Assembly (NCBI RefSeq): GCF_003226555.1
Contig: NZ_QKQS01000026.1
Coordinates: 99,377 to 163,376 of the forward strand
Direction: 5' to 3'
Origin: Rhodopseudomonas palustris
GTDB taxonomy: Bacteria > Pseudomonadota > Alphaproteobacteria > Rhizobiales > Xanthobacteraceae
DNA: 64,000 nt
Position numbers and translations under genes: made by a program. This document shows, piece by piece, positions 52,411 through 61,341 of this stretch. Position 1 is the first letter of the stretch. The number at the start of each line of letters is the position of its first letter. The notes under the pieces are model-generated. The model was not told the DNA's origin. It did no database searches and saw nothing but the letters and a program-made list of their open reading frames with translations.

Positions 52411-52504
52411 TCAGCTCGGGGCGCGCGCAGCGCGAACCCGGGATCTCGCAGTTCAGAACATCTCGGGATTCCGGATCGCCGCTGGCGCGGCGTCCGGAAT
52501 GACG
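52411..52504. repeat. Dispersed palindromic repeat, family B, copy 2
   Basis: CGGGGCGCGCGCAGCGCGAACCCGGGATC ... GATTCCGGATCGCCGC ... CGTCCGGAATGACG. Lies between convergent ispE and the polyprenyl synthase gene and probably terminates both. Confidence 0.75.
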
Positions 52505-52519
52505 GTGCGTGGGGCAGGC

Positions 52520-53530
52520 TCAGTGCGAGCGGGCGAGGCAGAATGCGACCACCTGCTCCAGCGCCGTCTTCATGGGCGAGGACGGGAACAGCGCCAGCGC
52601 GTCGACCGCCATTGCGCCGTAGTGATGCGCGCGCTGGATGGTGTCTTCGAGCGCCCGATGCTTGGTCATAAGCTTGATCGCTTGATCGAGGTCGGCATCC
52701 GAGATCTCGCTGCGCTCCAGAGACTTGATCCAGAACTCGCGCTCGGCGTCGTTGCCGCGGCGGAACGCCAGCACCACCGGCAGGGTGATCTTGCCTTCGC
52801 GGAAATCGTCGCCGACGTTCTTGCCGAGCTTGGCGGCCTTGCCGCCGTAGTCGAGCACGTCGTCGATCAGCTGGAAGGCGATGCCGATGTTCATGCCGAA
52901 CGAGCGGCAAGCCGACTGCTCCGGCTTCGGGCGGTTCGCGATCGCCGGGCCGACTTCGCAGGCCGCGGCGAACAATTCGGCCGTCTTGCCGCGGATCACC
53001 GCCAGATATTCGTCTTCGGTAGTGGCGGTGTTCTTGGCGGCGGCGAGCTGCATCACCTCGCCCTCGGCGATGGTGGCGGAGGCCGACGACAGGATGTCGA
53101 GCGCGCGCAAGCTGCCGACCTCGACCATCATCCGGAACGCCTGGCCGAGCAGGAAGTCGCCGACCAGCACGCTGGCCTCGTTGCCCCACAGCATCCGCGC
53201 CGACTTCTTGCCGCGGCGCATTTCGCTCTCGTCGACCACGTCGTCGTGCAGCAGCGTCGCGGTGTGCATGAATTCGACCGCGGCGGCGAGCTTGATGTGG
53301 CCGTCGCCGGTGTAGCCGGTCAGATTCGCCATCGCCAGCGTCAGGATCGGGCGCAGCCGCTTGCCGCCCGACGAGATCAGGTGGTTGGCGACCTCCGGAA
53401 TCATGGTGACGTCGGAGCCGGTCCGCGACAGGATGGTGGCGTTGACCCGCTCCATGTCCGCCGCGACGAGTTCGACCAGTTGGTCGATCGAGGCGGTCGA
53501 GGGGCCCTCGAAGGGTACGATTACGGCCAC
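52520..53530 (-). CDS. Long-chain polyprenyl diphosphate synthase
   Basis: 336-residue trans-prenyltransferase making the ubiquinone side chain (octa- or decaprenyl). First Asp-rich motif LLHDDVVDE and second LIDDVLDY are intact, with GGKRLRPILTLAMANL near residue 54. Residues before the first Asp motif include the small side chains typical of long-chain enzymes, but I cannot set chain length. I used GTG 53530 (VAVIVPFEG) with TTGGAGA upstream because the longer frame to 54061 overlaps two genes on the other strand. Confidence 0.93.
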   Translation of the reverse strand: MAVIVPFEGPSTASIDQLVELVAADMERVNATILSRTGSDVTMIPEVANHLISSGGKRLRPILTLAMANLTGYTGDGHIKLAAAVEFMHTATLLHDDVVDESEMRRGKKSARMLWGNEASVLVGDFLLGQAFRMMVEVGSLRALDILSSASATIAEGEVMQLAAAKNTATTEDEYLAVIRGKTAELFAAACEVGPAIANRPKPEQSACRSFGMNIGIAFQLIDDVLDYGGKAAKLGKNVGDDFREGKITLPVVLAFRRGNDAEREFWIKSLERSEISDADLDQAIKLMTKHRALEDTIQRAHHYGAMAVDALALFPSSPMKTALEQVVAFCLARSH

Positions 53531-53736
53531 GCTGGGTCTCCAAATTCCGGGGACGGATGCGGCGAAGCTGCTCGCGCCATCCGCACCTTGGTCCTTATCG
53601 AGGCGCCGGCCGGCTCGACCATTCCGCGCCTCATTGCGGTTCCCTTTATAGCATGGGAACGACCCTGCAACGAGGCGATCGATCCCCCGCAACGGTCGGC
53701 GCGAGCTATAATGCAGGGACGACAGGAGAGGCAAGG

Positions 53737-53964
53737 TTGCGACAACTGCTGCGGACCAACGACGCGGTACTGCTTTCGGCGGTAGGCGCGCTGCTCGACG
53801 GCGCCGGGATCGACCATTTGGTGCTGGACCAGAACATGAGCATCCTCGAAGGCTCGCTCGGGGTGATCCCGCGCCGGATTCTGGTGCCCGATGACGATCT
53901 GGCCGCTGCCCGCCGGCTGCTGACCGACGCCGGCCTGGCGCACGAGCTCGCCCCCGATGGCTGA
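53737..53964 (+). CDS. DUF2007 family protein
   Basis: 75-residue protein (start TTG 53737, ribosome site AGGAGAGG) with the DUF2007 PII-like pattern: LLRTNDAVLLSAVGALLDGAGID, VIPRRILVPDDDLAAARRLL. Function unknown. It overlaps the methyltransferase gene by 8 bases, so they are coupled, and is divergent from the polyprenyl synthase gene. Confidence 0.82.
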   Translation: MRQLLRTNDAVLLSAVGALLDGAGIDHLVLDQNMSILEGSLGVIPRRILVPDDDLAAARRLLTDAGLAHELAPDG

Positions 53965-54736
53965 AACGGGCTTGCGCGGGCCGGACACCACCACCGAAGA
54001 CGGTTTCCTGGGCGGGCGCTTGCGGTTGCGGCAATATGCTACCGGCCACCGTGCCGGTCATGACGCCATCCTGCTGGCTGCCTCGACCCGGGCGAAGGCC
54101 GGAGACCGGGTCGTCGAATTCGGCGCCGGCGTCGGCGCCGCGGGGCTTGCGCTCGCGCGACGTGTCGCGGGCATCGATCTGGTGATGGTCGAGATCGCTG
54201 CGTCACTCGCCGAGCTCGCAAGCGACAACGCCGCCGCCAATGCGATCGCGGCGCGAACCGTGGTGCTCGATGTCGCAGGCAGTGCCGAGGCCTTCGCCGC
54301 CGCGGGCCTGCCGCCGGACAGCGCCGACGCGGTGCTGATGAATCCGCCGTTCCATGATGCCGTCCGGCATCGCGGCTCGCCCGATCCCGTGCGGCAGGCG
54401 GCGCATCTGGCGACCGCGACGACGCTGGAAGCCTGGGTTCATGCGGCGCGGCGGCTGCTCAAATCGGGCGGAACGCTGACGATGATCTGGCGGGCGGACG
54501 GGCTTGCCGAGGTGCTGAGTGTGCTCGGGCGCGGCTTCGGCAGCGTGATGGTCCAGCCGGTGCACGGCAATGCCGACAAGTCGGCGATCCGGATCCTGGT
54601 CCGTGCGACCAAAGGCGGACGCGCGCCGCTGCTCCTGCTACCAAGTCTGCTGCTCAACGGCCCATCCGAGCAGCCCGACCCGGTCGCCCGGGCGGTGCTG
54701 GCAGGGGAGCAAATTCTGCCGCTGGCGCAGTCCTGA
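53957..54736 (+). CDS. TrmN6-like tRNA1(Val) adenine-N6 methyltransferase
   Basis: 259-residue Rossmann methyltransferase. SAM motif VVEFGAGVGAAGLALARR near 51-68, acidic VMVEIAASLAELA, and the N6-methyltransferase motif VLMNPPFHD near 130. The N-terminal TTEDGFLGGRLRLRQYATGHRAGHDA is the YfiC/TrmN6 signature that binds substrate. Probable tRNA (or rRNA) adenine methylation. Overlaps DUF2007. Confidence 0.88.
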   Translation: MAETGLRGPDTTTEDGFLGGRLRLRQYATGHRAGHDAILLAASTRAKAGDRVVEFGAGVGAAGLALARRVAGIDLVMVEIAASLAELASDNAAANAIAARTVVLDVAGSAEAFAAAGLPPDSADAVLMNPPFHDAVRHRGSPDPVRQAAHLATATTLEAWVHAARRLLKSGGTLTMIWRADGLAEVLSVLGRGFGSVMVQPVHGNADKSAIRILVRATKGGRAPLLLLPSLLLNGPSEQPDPVARAVLAGEQILPLAQS

Positions 54737-54768
54737 TCAGTGGCTGGGCAAAAACTGCGCAGCTCGGA

Positions 54769-54867
54769 TCACTGCGGTTGCGGCTCTTTGTGCTTGGCCG
54801 GCGCACTGGTGAGGTGAACGGCCGTCAAAATCGCTCCGATCAACAGCATCAGCAGGTAAATTTTCAT
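54769..54867 (-). CDS. 32-residue single-pass membrane protein
   Basis: Short gene read on the minus strand: MKIYLLMLLIGAILTAVHLT is a single hydrophobic helix, followed by a polar SAPAKHKEPQPQ tail. A strong ribosome site, GGAGGGA, lies about 4 bases before the ATG. It sits in the gap between the convergent TrmN6-like gene and the divergent SppA-like gene. I know no family name; the codon pattern and ribosome site support a real gene. Confidence 0.6.
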   Translation of the reverse strand: MKIYLLMLLIGAILTAVHLTSAPAKHKEPQPQ

Positions 54868-54981
54868 TGGTCCCTCCGCTGCGTCGTTGCAGCCTCGTCC
54901 CTATATGAAGCCTGCGTTGCAAAACACGTTCCATACCTACCAAATGGTGATACCCGCGATGCTCGACAATAGGATGAAGCG

Positions 54982-55884
54982 ATGAGCGAGGCTGCGAGCA
55001 GCGGTCGCAGCGAGCAGGGCTGGTTCGCCGGTCTTGGCAGCTGGATTCCGGCGCGCTTTCGGCGGGACATTCCGGTGGTACCGGTCGTGCGTCTGTCGGG
55101 GACGATCGGCGCAGTGACGCCGCTGCGCCCGGGCCTGACGCTTGGCGGAATCGCCAAGCTGCTCGATCGCGCGTTCTCCACCCGCAACGCCAAGGCGGTG
55201 GCGCTGGCGATCAATTCGCCGGGCGGCTCGCCGGTGCAGTCGCGGCTGATCTATCTGCGCATTCGCGCGCTCGCCGCCGAGAAGAAGTTGCCGGTGTACG
55301 CGTTCGTCGAGGACGTCGCGGCCTCGGGCGGCTACATGATCGCTTGCGCGGCCGACGAGATCTATTGCGATCCGTCGTCGATCCTCGGCTCGATCGGCGT
55401 GGTCGGCGGCGGCTTCGGGTTTCAGGAGCTGATCAGGAAGATCGGCGTCGAGCGCCGGCTGTACACCGCCGGCGAGCGCAAGGCGCAGCTCGATCCGTTT
55501 CTGCCGGAAGACCCGCAGGAGGTCGCGCGGCTGAAGGTGCTGCAGCAGGAGATCCATGCGCTGTTCATCAGCCTGGTGAAGGAGAGCCGCGGCGCCCGGC
55601 TGAAGGGCGAGGAGTCGCAATTGTTCACCGGCGAATATTGGGCCGGCGCCACCTCGGTGTCGTTCGGCCTCGCCGATTCGATCGGCGACCTCCGCGCGGT
55701 GCTGCGCGAAAAATTCGGCGACAAGGTCCGCACCCCGCTGATCTCGCCGCCGACCGGCCTGCTCGCCAGTCTGACGCGCAAATCCGGCGGCGCCGAAGCC
55801 GCGCTCGACGGCGTTGCGGCGCTGCCCGAATCAATGATTACGGCGCTGGAAACCAGGGCGATCTGGGCCAAATACGGCTTTTGA
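54982..55884 (+). CDS. S49-family (SppA-like) peptidase
   Basis: 300-residue serine protease of the signal-peptide-peptidase A/SohB type. Ser nucleophile in EDVAASGGYMIACAADEI (about 112-129), followed by ILGSIGVVGGGFGFQEL; the catalytic lysine is probably in GERKAQLDPF. No obvious membrane anchor at the N-terminus, so it resembles the short alphaproteobacterial form. Monocistronic. Confidence 0.93.
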   Translation: MSEAASSGRSEQGWFAGLGSWIPARFRRDIPVVPVVRLSGTIGAVTPLRPGLTLGGIAKLLDRAFSTRNAKAVALAINSPGGSPVQSRLIYLRIRALAAEKKLPVYAFVEDVAASGGYMIACAADEIYCDPSSILGSIGVVGGGFGFQELIRKIGVERRLYTAGERKAQLDPFLPEDPQEVARLKVLQQEIHALFISLVKESRGARLKGEESQLFTGEYWAGATSVSFGLADSIGDLRAVLREKFGDKVRTPLISPPTGLLASLTRKSGGAEAALDGVAALPESMITALETRAIWAKYGF

Positions 55885-56003
55885 GAGATGCCGGTAGCGT
55901 AGCGGCCGCGCCATTTGGTCCCGTCAGCGTGAGTTGCGAGTGATCACCCACTGAGCGAAGATGCAACAGGGGCGTGACGCGACTCAAGGAGAGAGGTTGG
56001 ACG

Positions 56004-56192
56004 ATGCCGCCGCTGCTCGTATTGGCTGGAAGCCTGGTTGGCATCGCCATGGTGCGGTGGGCCTTCCGTACTGCCGGGCGTGTGAATCAGGAACTCGAAG
56101 TCGCCCGCGCGACGATGTTCGCCGATGCCGATCGCACCGAGCTGCCGACGCTGCGGTTCGATCCGGCGACCGGCGCCTATCGGCCCGGCTGA
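56004..56192 (+). CDS. Small membrane-anchored protein
   Basis: 62-residue protein: N-terminal hydrophobic helix PPLLVLAGSLVGIAMVRWAF, then a charged segment VNQELEVARATMFADAD and TLRFDPATGAYRPG. AAGGAGAGAGG precedes ATG 56004. Conserved-looking but unnamed; lies between sppA-like and glyQ. Confidence 0.7.
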   Translation: MPPLLVLAGSLVGIAMVRWAFRTAGRVNQELEVARATMFADADRTELPTLRFDPATGAYRPG

Positions 56193-56357
56193 AGCCTCGG
56201 CCGCCGCCGGCCCGCGATGCGCTCCACTTCGATCGCGGCGACGCGGTTAAGCGTCCGTTAACCGGCGCTTTCGCCCGTCCGTCGCCTTGATTTGCCGGGG
56301 CGCGGCCGATACGGTCCGGCCGCTTTTCCGAAAACCCTTGCGAATCCAAAGCCGATC

Positions 56358-57302
56358 ATGGACCCGACGCCTCCGCACATGCGCCCGGAACGCTCGTTCC
56401 AGGGCCTGATCCTGACGCTGCAGCGCTTCTGGGCCGATTACGGCTGCGTCATCCTGCAGCCCTACGACATGGAAGTCGGCGCCGGCACCTTCCATCCGGC
56501 CACCACGCTGCGGGCGCTCGGGCCGAAGCGCTGGAACGCCGCCTATGTGCAGCCGTCGCGCCGGCCGAAGGATGGCCGCTACGGCGAGAACCCGAACCGG
56601 CTGCAGCACTACTATCAGTTCCAGGTGATCCTGAAGCCGTCGCCGCCGAACATCCAGGACTTGTACCTGCAATCGCTAGCCGCGATCGGCGTCGATTCTA
56701 AGCTTCACGACATCCGCTTTGTCGAGGACGATTGGGAGAGCCCGACGCTGGGCGCTTGGGGCCTCGGCTGGGAGTGCTGGTGCGACGGCATGGAAGTCAG
56801 CCAGTTCACCTACTTCCAGCAGGTCGCTGGCGTCGAATGCGCACCGGTCGCCGGTGAGCTGACCTACGGCCTCGAGCGTCTGGCGATGTACGTCCAGGGC
56901 ATCGACCGCGTCTACGACCTCAACTTCAACGGCCGCGACGGCGACGACAAGGTCACCTACGGTGACGTGTTCCTGCAGGCCGAGAAGGAATACTCGAAGC
57001 ACAATTTCGAGGTCGCCGACACCGAGATGCTGTTCGAGCAGTTCAAAATGGCCGAGGCCGCCTGCAAAAAGTATCTAGACGCCGGCTGGGTGATGTCCGC
57101 CGATGGCGGCAAGCGCGAAGCCCACGCCATGGCGCTGCCGGCCTACGACCAGTGCATCAAGGCCAGCCACGTCTTCAACCTGCTCGACGCCAGAGGCGTG
57201 ATCTCCGTGACCGAACGCCAAAGCTACATCCTCCGCGTGCGCGAGCTCGCGAAGGCCTGCGGCGAAGCCTGGGTGCACACCGAAGCGGGGCGGGGGGACT
57301 AA
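56358..57302 (+). CDS. glyQ: Glycyl-tRNA synthetase alpha subunit
   Basis: 314-residue catalytic subunit of the heterotetrameric alpha2beta2 Gly[22 protein letters not shown] at the start, [20 protein letters not shown] and [20 protein letters not shown] are diagnostic; class II motifs are intact. ATG 56358 ([15 protein letters not shown]) is likely; ATG 56379 is possible. It is separated from glyS by a 471-base inverted-repeat unit with its own DUF559 gene. Confidence 0.97.
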   Translation: MDPTPPHMRPERSFQGLILTLQRFWADYGCVILQPYDMEVGAGTFHPATTLRALGPKRWNAAYVQPSRRPKDGRYGENPNRLQHYYQFQVILKPSPPNIQDLYLQSLAAIGVDSKLHDIRFVEDDWESPTLGAWGLGWECWCDGMEVSQFTYFQQVAGVECAPVAGELTYGLERLAMYVQGIDRVYDLNFNGRDGDDKVTYGDVFLQAEKEYSKHNFEVADTEMLFEQFKMAEAACKKYLDAGWVMSADGGKREAHAMALPAYDQCIKASHVFNLLDARGVISVTERQSYILRVRELAKACGEAWVHTEAGRGD

Positions 57303-57313
57303 GTTCTTGTTTA

Positions 57314-57367
57314 CCCTCCCCTGGAGGGGGAGGGTCGCTCGCGCAGCGAGCGGGGTGGGGTGACAGC
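57314..57367 (+). repeat. Left inverted repeat of the DUF559 unit
   Basis: About 54 bases: CCCTCCCCTGGAGGGGGAGGG (a hairpin by itself), GTCGCTCGCGCAGCGAGCG (second hairpin with a GCA loop on this strand), then GGGTGGGGTGACAGC. Read on the other strand it matches the right repeat at 57728-57784 almost base for base; only the inner stem differs. Confidence 0.85.
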
Positions 57368-57376
57368 GTCAGCGAT

Positions 57377-57811
57377 ATGGCCAAACGCCCAATCAGCGAC
57401 TTCAAGCGCGCCACCGCGAACAAACTGCGGACGAATACCACCGCTGCCGAAGACATCCTGTGGCGGCGGTTGCGACGAATGAATGTGGAAGGAAGTCACT
57501 TCAGGCGGCAGGTGGTGATCGGGCCGTACATCGCCGATTTCGCCTGTCTCGCGAAGCGACTGATCATCGAGGTTGATGGCTCGCAGCACAGCGACGAAGA
57601 CGTCCTGAAGCGTGACGAGGTTCGTACGCAATGGCTGCAGTCGGAAGGCTACCGGGTGATCCGATTTTGGAACAATGATGTGATGAGCAAGACCGACGCC
57701 GTGATGGACGCCATCTACAACGCCACCGCTGTCACCCCACCCCGCCTGCCTGCGGCAGGCGACCCTCCCCCTCCAGGGGAGGGTGAAGCCGTGCGTGGGG
57801 AGGACAAGTAA
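57377..57811 (+). CDS. DUF559 endonuclease-like protein inserted between glyQ and glyS
   Basis: 144-residue protein of the DUF559 family (Vsr/PD-(D/E)xK fold). The core spans about 15-112: [54 protein letters not shown] (catalytic Asp and Glu-x-Asp region) and [13 protein letters not shown]. The last about 26 residues ([20 protein letters not shown] and on) are translated from the right-hand repeat and are unlikely to fold. Its stop TAA overlaps the glyS ATG (TAATG), so glyS translation is coupled to it; the glyS ribosome site GGGGAGGA lies within its last codons. Function unknown; single-strand or hairpin cleavage is a reasonable guess. Confidence 0.9.
   Translation: MAKRPISDFKRATANKLRTNTTAAEDILWRRLRRMNVEGSHFRRQVVIGPYIADFACLAKRLIIEVDGSQHSDEDVLKRDEVRTQWLQSEGYRVIRFWNNDVMSKTDAVMDAIYNATAVTPPRLPAAGDPPPPGEGEAVRGEDK
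57728..57784 (-). repeat. Right inverted repeat of the DUF559 unit
   Basis: GCTGTCACCCCACCCCG then CGCCTGCC-TGC-GGCAGGCG (8-base stem) then ACCCTCCCCCTCCAGGGGAGGG. Inverted copy of the left repeat. The left copy has CGCTCGC-TGC-GCGAGCG in the same place, so the loop is kept and both stem strands have changed together. Confidence 0.85.
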
Positions 57812-59925
57812 TGCCCGATCTCCTCCTCGAACTGTTCTCCGAAGAAATCCCGGCGCGGATGCAGGGGAAGGCTGCTGATGATTTGAAGCGGCTGGTCACC
57901 GACAAGCTCGTCGCCGAAGGGCTCGTCTATGAGGGCGCCAAGGCGTTTGCGACGCCGCGGCGGCTGGCGCTCACCGTGCATGGCATTCCGGCGCGGCAGC
58001 CGGATTTGAAGGACGAGCGCAAGGGGCCGAAGGTCGGCGCGCCGGAGGCGGCGGTGCAGGGCTTTCTCAAGGCGACCGGGCTCGCCTCGCTCGACGAGGC
58101 CAAGATCCAGCGCGACCCGAAGAAGGGCGATTTCTACGTCGCGCTGATCGAGAAGCCGGGCAAGCCGGCGATCGAGGTGATCGCCGAATTCCTGCCCGTC
58201 ATCGTCCGCACCTTCCCGTGGCCGAAGTCGATGCGCTGGGGCGAGCGCTCGCGCAAACCCGGCGCGCTGCAATGGGTGCGGCCGCTGCATTCGATCGTCG
58301 CCACCTTCGGCATCGACACCGAAGAGCCCGAAGTGGTGCATTTCCACGTTGACGGCATCGAGGCTGGGCAGACGACGCGCGGCCATCGCTTCATGGCGCC
58401 GGATGCATTCGAGGTTCGCCGGTTCGAGGACTACGAGGCCAAACTGTTTGCCGCCAAGGTCGTGCTCGATCCCGCCCGGCGCAAGGACATCATCCTGGCC
58501 GATGCCAAGACGCTGGCTCAGGCGCAGAACTACGAACTGGTCGAGGACCAAGGCCTGCTCGACGAAGTCTCCGGTCTGGTCGAATGGCCGGTGCCGCTGA
58601 TGGGCTCGTTCGACAAAGACTTCCTGACCATCCCGGATGAAGTGATCCGCGCCACCATCCGCGCCAACCAGAAGTGCTTCGTGGTCGCTGATCCGTCGAC
58701 CGGCAAACTCGCCAACAAGTTCATCCTGACCGCCAACATCGAAGCCAGCGACGGCGGCGCCGCCATCACCGCCGGCAACGAACGCGTCATCCGCGCGCGG
58801 CTCTCGGACGCGAAGTTCTTCTACGAGACCGATCTGAAGACCAAGCTCGAAGACCGGCTGCCGAAGTTCGATCAGATCGTGTTCCACGAAAAGCTCGGCA
58901 CCCAGGCCGAGCGCATCGCCCGCATCGAGCGCCTCGCCGCCGAGATCGCGCCGCTGGTCGGCGCCGATGTCGAAAAGGCAAAGACCGCTGCGCGGTTGTG
59001 CAAGGCGGACCTGCTCACAGAAGTGGTCGGCGAATTCCCCGAGCTGCAGGGCCTGATGGGCAAGTATTACGCGCTGGCGCAAGGCGAAGACGCCTCCGTC
59101 GCCGCCGCCTGCGAGGAGCACTACAAGCCGCAGGGCCCGGCCGATCGCGTGCCGACCGATCCGGTCAGCATCGCTGTCGGTCTTGCAGACAAGATTAGCA
59201 CTCTTGTGGGCTTTTGGATTGAGGACGAGAAGCCAACCGGGTCCAAGGATCCGTATGCTTTGCGCCGAGCAGCACTCGGCGTCATTCGTTCAATTATTTC
59301 TAACGATATTCGACTGCCGCTTACCCCACACCTTCGCAGTGAGTGGAGTGCATATGCCGAACGTGGTCGTGGTCTTACTGCGCTGTCGCACGAGGCGATC
59401 GGCGACCTTCTCTTGTTTTTCGCCGACCGCCTGAAAGTCCAACTCCGCGATCAAGGCGCGCGGCACGATCTCGTTGATGCGGTGTTCGCGCTGGAAGGTC
59501 AGGACGACATCCTGATGATCGTCCGCCGCGTCGAGGCGCTCGCTGCCTTCCTCGCCACCGACGACGGCAAGAACCTGCTGGCCGGCACCAAGCGCGCCGC
59601 CAACATCCTGCGTATCGAGGAGAAGAAGGACGGCCGCGCGTTCGACGGCGTGCCGGATGCCTCGCTCTACGCGCAGGACGAGGAGAAGGCGCTGGCCGCT
59701 GCGATCGACCGTGCCAAGGCCGATGCCGGTGCCGCGGTTGCCAAGGAGGACTTCGCCGCGGCGATGACCGCGATGGCCGGCTTGCGGCCGGCGGTCGATG
59801 CGTTCTTCGACAAGGTGACCGTCAACGCCGACGACAAGGCCGTCCGTGAAAACCGGCTGAAGCTGCTGAACGAAATCCGCGCCGCGACCCGTGCGGTGGC
59901 GGACTTCTCGAAGATTCAGGACTAA
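57811..59925 (+). CDS. glyS: Glycyl-tRNA synthetase beta subunit
   Basis: 704-residue beta subunit that binds and positions tRNA-Gly. [20 protein letters not shown] at the start, the HD-like core with [15 protein letters not shown] and EEHYKPQGP, and the conserved [20 protein letters not shown] followed by [18 protein letters not shown]-terminal anticodon-binding-like domain follows. Start ATG 57811 overlaps the DUF559 stop. Codon choice changes abruptly between about 59185 and 59395 (many ATT, CTT, CGT, GCA, TCT codons in a gene otherwise GC-ending), as if this stretch came from another source. Confidence 0.97.
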   Translation: MPDLLLELFSEEIPARMQGKAADDLKRLVTDKLVAEGLVYEGAKAFATPRRLALTVHGIPARQPDLKDERKGPKVGAPEAAVQGFLKATGLASLDEAKIQRDPKKGDFYVALIEKPGKPAIEVIAEFLPVIVRTFPWPKSMRWGERSRKPGALQWVRPLHSIVATFGIDTEEPEVVHFHVDGIEAGQTTRGHRFMAPDAFEVRRFEDYEAKLFAAKVVLDPARRKDIILADAKTLAQAQNYELVEDQGLLDEVSGLVEWPVPLMGSFDKDFLTIPDEVIRATIRANQKCFVVADPSTGKLANKFILTANIEASDGGAAITAGNERVIRARLSDAKFFYETDLKTKLEDRLPKFDQIVFHEKLGTQAERIARIERLAAEIAPLVGADVEKAKTAARLCKADLLTEVVGEFPELQGLMGKYYALAQGEDASVAAACEEHYKPQGPADRVPTDPVSIAVGLADKISTLVGFWIEDEKPTGSKDPYALRRAALGVIRSIISNDIRLPLTPHLRSEWSAYAERGRGLTALSHEAIGDLLLFFADRLKVQLRDQGARHDLVDAVFALEGQDDILMIVRRVEALAAFLATDDGKNLLAGTKRAANILRIEEKKDGRAFDGVPDASLYAQDEEKALAAAIDRAKADAGAAVAKEDFAAAMTAMAGLRPAVDAFFDKVTVNADDKAVRENRLKLLNEIRAATRAVADFSKIQD

Positions 59926-59930
59926 CACCT

Positions 59931-60078
59931 CGTCATTCCGGGGCGCTCGCGTCAGCGAGCGAACCCGGAATCCCGATGTGGTCGTGCACGGCATCCGCCA
60001 CGCGCGTCGCTGCGTCACCCTTTGCCATAACCGCGAGATTCCGGGTCTGCGTGCTGTCGCACGCAACCCGGAATGACG
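59931..60078. repeat. Dispersed palindromic repeat, family B, copy 3
   Basis: CGTCATTCCGGGGCGCTCGCG at the left, GCAACCCGGAATGACGG at the right, with inner GCGAACCCGGAATC and GATTCCGGGTCTGC. Follows glyS and probably ends its transcript. Confidence 0.75.
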
Positions 60079-60225
60079 GTGAAGCGCACTACCGCGTACC
60101 CCTCAAAAGCTGCACCGATCGGCAACATCGCGAAATGATTAACCACTCGTTAACCATGTCCTGACAGGTTGGCGACCGGTAACGGTTCCTTAACCGTCCT
60201 CCTTGGCAGCGGGGCGCAGGGCGCG

Positions 60226-61329
60226 ATGACCAGCATCACCAACGGGCTGAACAATTACGCGCAATATGGCGCCGCCTATGCGCGGACCGCGGGCGCGCAG
60301 ACCTCGCTGGCCAGCATCCTGAACGGCAGCGGCGACGACGTGCTGCCGGGCGCCAGCACCAATGCAGCCACGCAGTTGACGCTGTCGGCCGCGGCGCGGG
60401 CGCAGCTCGCGGGCGGCTCGTCCAAGGACTTCTCCGCGGTGATCAGCGACAGCCGCGCCGCGATCGACAAGCTGTACAAGGCGGCGAACGTCGCCGCGCC
60501 CTACGACGCCAGCGGCAAGCCGACGATCGATTTGTTGGGGCTGGATCGGCGGGCGTTGTTCGCGATCGCCTCCAATGCCGGCGGCCGGTTTACCGACGCC
60601 GAGCAGACGCTGGCGGCGACCAACCGGATCTCCCAGTTCAACGACGCGCTGTCGCCGGCGACGCAGACCGCCAACCTGATCGGCGACTTCAGCACGGTGT
60701 ACAAGGCCGCTGCTAGCTATCTCGACGGCGCCTCCAGCGAAGAGAAGGCGACCGCCACCTGGCAGGCCGAGCGCGCGGCGATCACCCAGGGGCTGGCGGC
60801 GACGCAGAGCGATCCGTCCAAGATCCCGGCCGGCATCAGCAACGACCCGGTCGCCGCCTATCTGGCGCGCTATCCGTCCGGCAGCACCACCACGGCCAAG
60901 GATTTCGGCAGCGTCGCCAAGCAGGCGCGCGCCGCGCTCGACGATCAGGCCAAGCAGGCGACCGCCGCCGGCAAGCTGCTGGTGTACGATCCGGCGCGCA
61001 AGACCGGCCAGCAAGCAGATCTGTCGGTGCTCGACAATCGCGCGCTGTCGGCGATCTCGCTCAACAAGGACGACCTGTTCTCCAAGGAAGAGGTGTTCGC
61101 TGCCAAGCGCGAACTCGACAGCCGCAACCGCGCCAGCATCCTGTCGGCGCTGAAGCAGAGCCAGACCTCCGGCAATCCGGCGGAATTCAGCCTCGGCCTG
61201 CTCAATACCTATGCGGGGATGAGCGCCGAGGAGCGCACCGCGACCAACTGGACGCCGGCATTCCGCGACAATGCGGTGCAGAGCTACAAGGCGACCAACT
61301 CGCTGCTGTCGATGCTGAAGCGCGGGTAG
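60226..61329 (+). CDS. Hypothetical protein with an internal duplication
   Basis: 367-residue alanine-rich, mostly helical protein with no signal peptide. Residues about 68-141 and 226-306 look like two diverged copies of one unit: both run DF..V...ARAA.D, then D[LP]..LD.RAL.AI..N...F...E. The second contains LNKDDLFSKEE, which recalls an EF-hand loop. ATG 60226 (MTSITNGLNNYAQYG) is preferred; a TTG at 60169 would add 19 residues. I recognise no named family, but similar proteins occur in this bacterial group. Confidence 0.75.
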   Translation: MTSITNGLNNYAQYGAAYARTAGAQTSLASILNGSGDDVLPGASTNAATQLTLSAAARAQLAGGSSKDFSAVISDSRAAIDKLYKAANVAAPYDASGKPTIDLLGLDRRALFAIASNAGGRFTDAEQTLAATNRISQFNDALSPATQTANLIGDFSTVYKAAASYLDGASSEEKATATWQAERAAITQGLAATQSDPSKIPAGISNDPVAAYLARYPSGSTTTAKDFGSVAKQARAALDDQAKQATAAGKLLVYDPARKTGQQADLSVLDNRALSAISLNKDDLFSKEEVFAAKRELDSRNRASILSALKQSQTSGNPAEFSLGLLNTYAGMSAEERTATNWTPAFRDNAVQSYKATNSLLSMLKRG

Positions 61330-61341
61330 GTTCGCCGCCGC

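Larger units (their letters stand above)
57314..57784. mobile_element. Putative DUF559 endonuclease hairpin element
   Basis: 471-base unit inside the glyQ-glyS operon: left repeat (57314-57367), a DUF559 nuclease gene starting at 57377, and an inverted right repeat (57728-57784) that encodes the nuclease C-terminus. There is no transposase and I cannot see a target duplication. The boundaries, the complementary ends and the location between two genes that normally adjoin suggest an inserted element, perhaps spread by the nuclease or by gene conversion. Mobility is inference. Confidence 0.55.

Noticed and set aside
57715-59121. 468-codon minus-strand frame across glyS and the right repeat
   Set aside because: Shadow of glyS; no ribosome site and no recognisable family.
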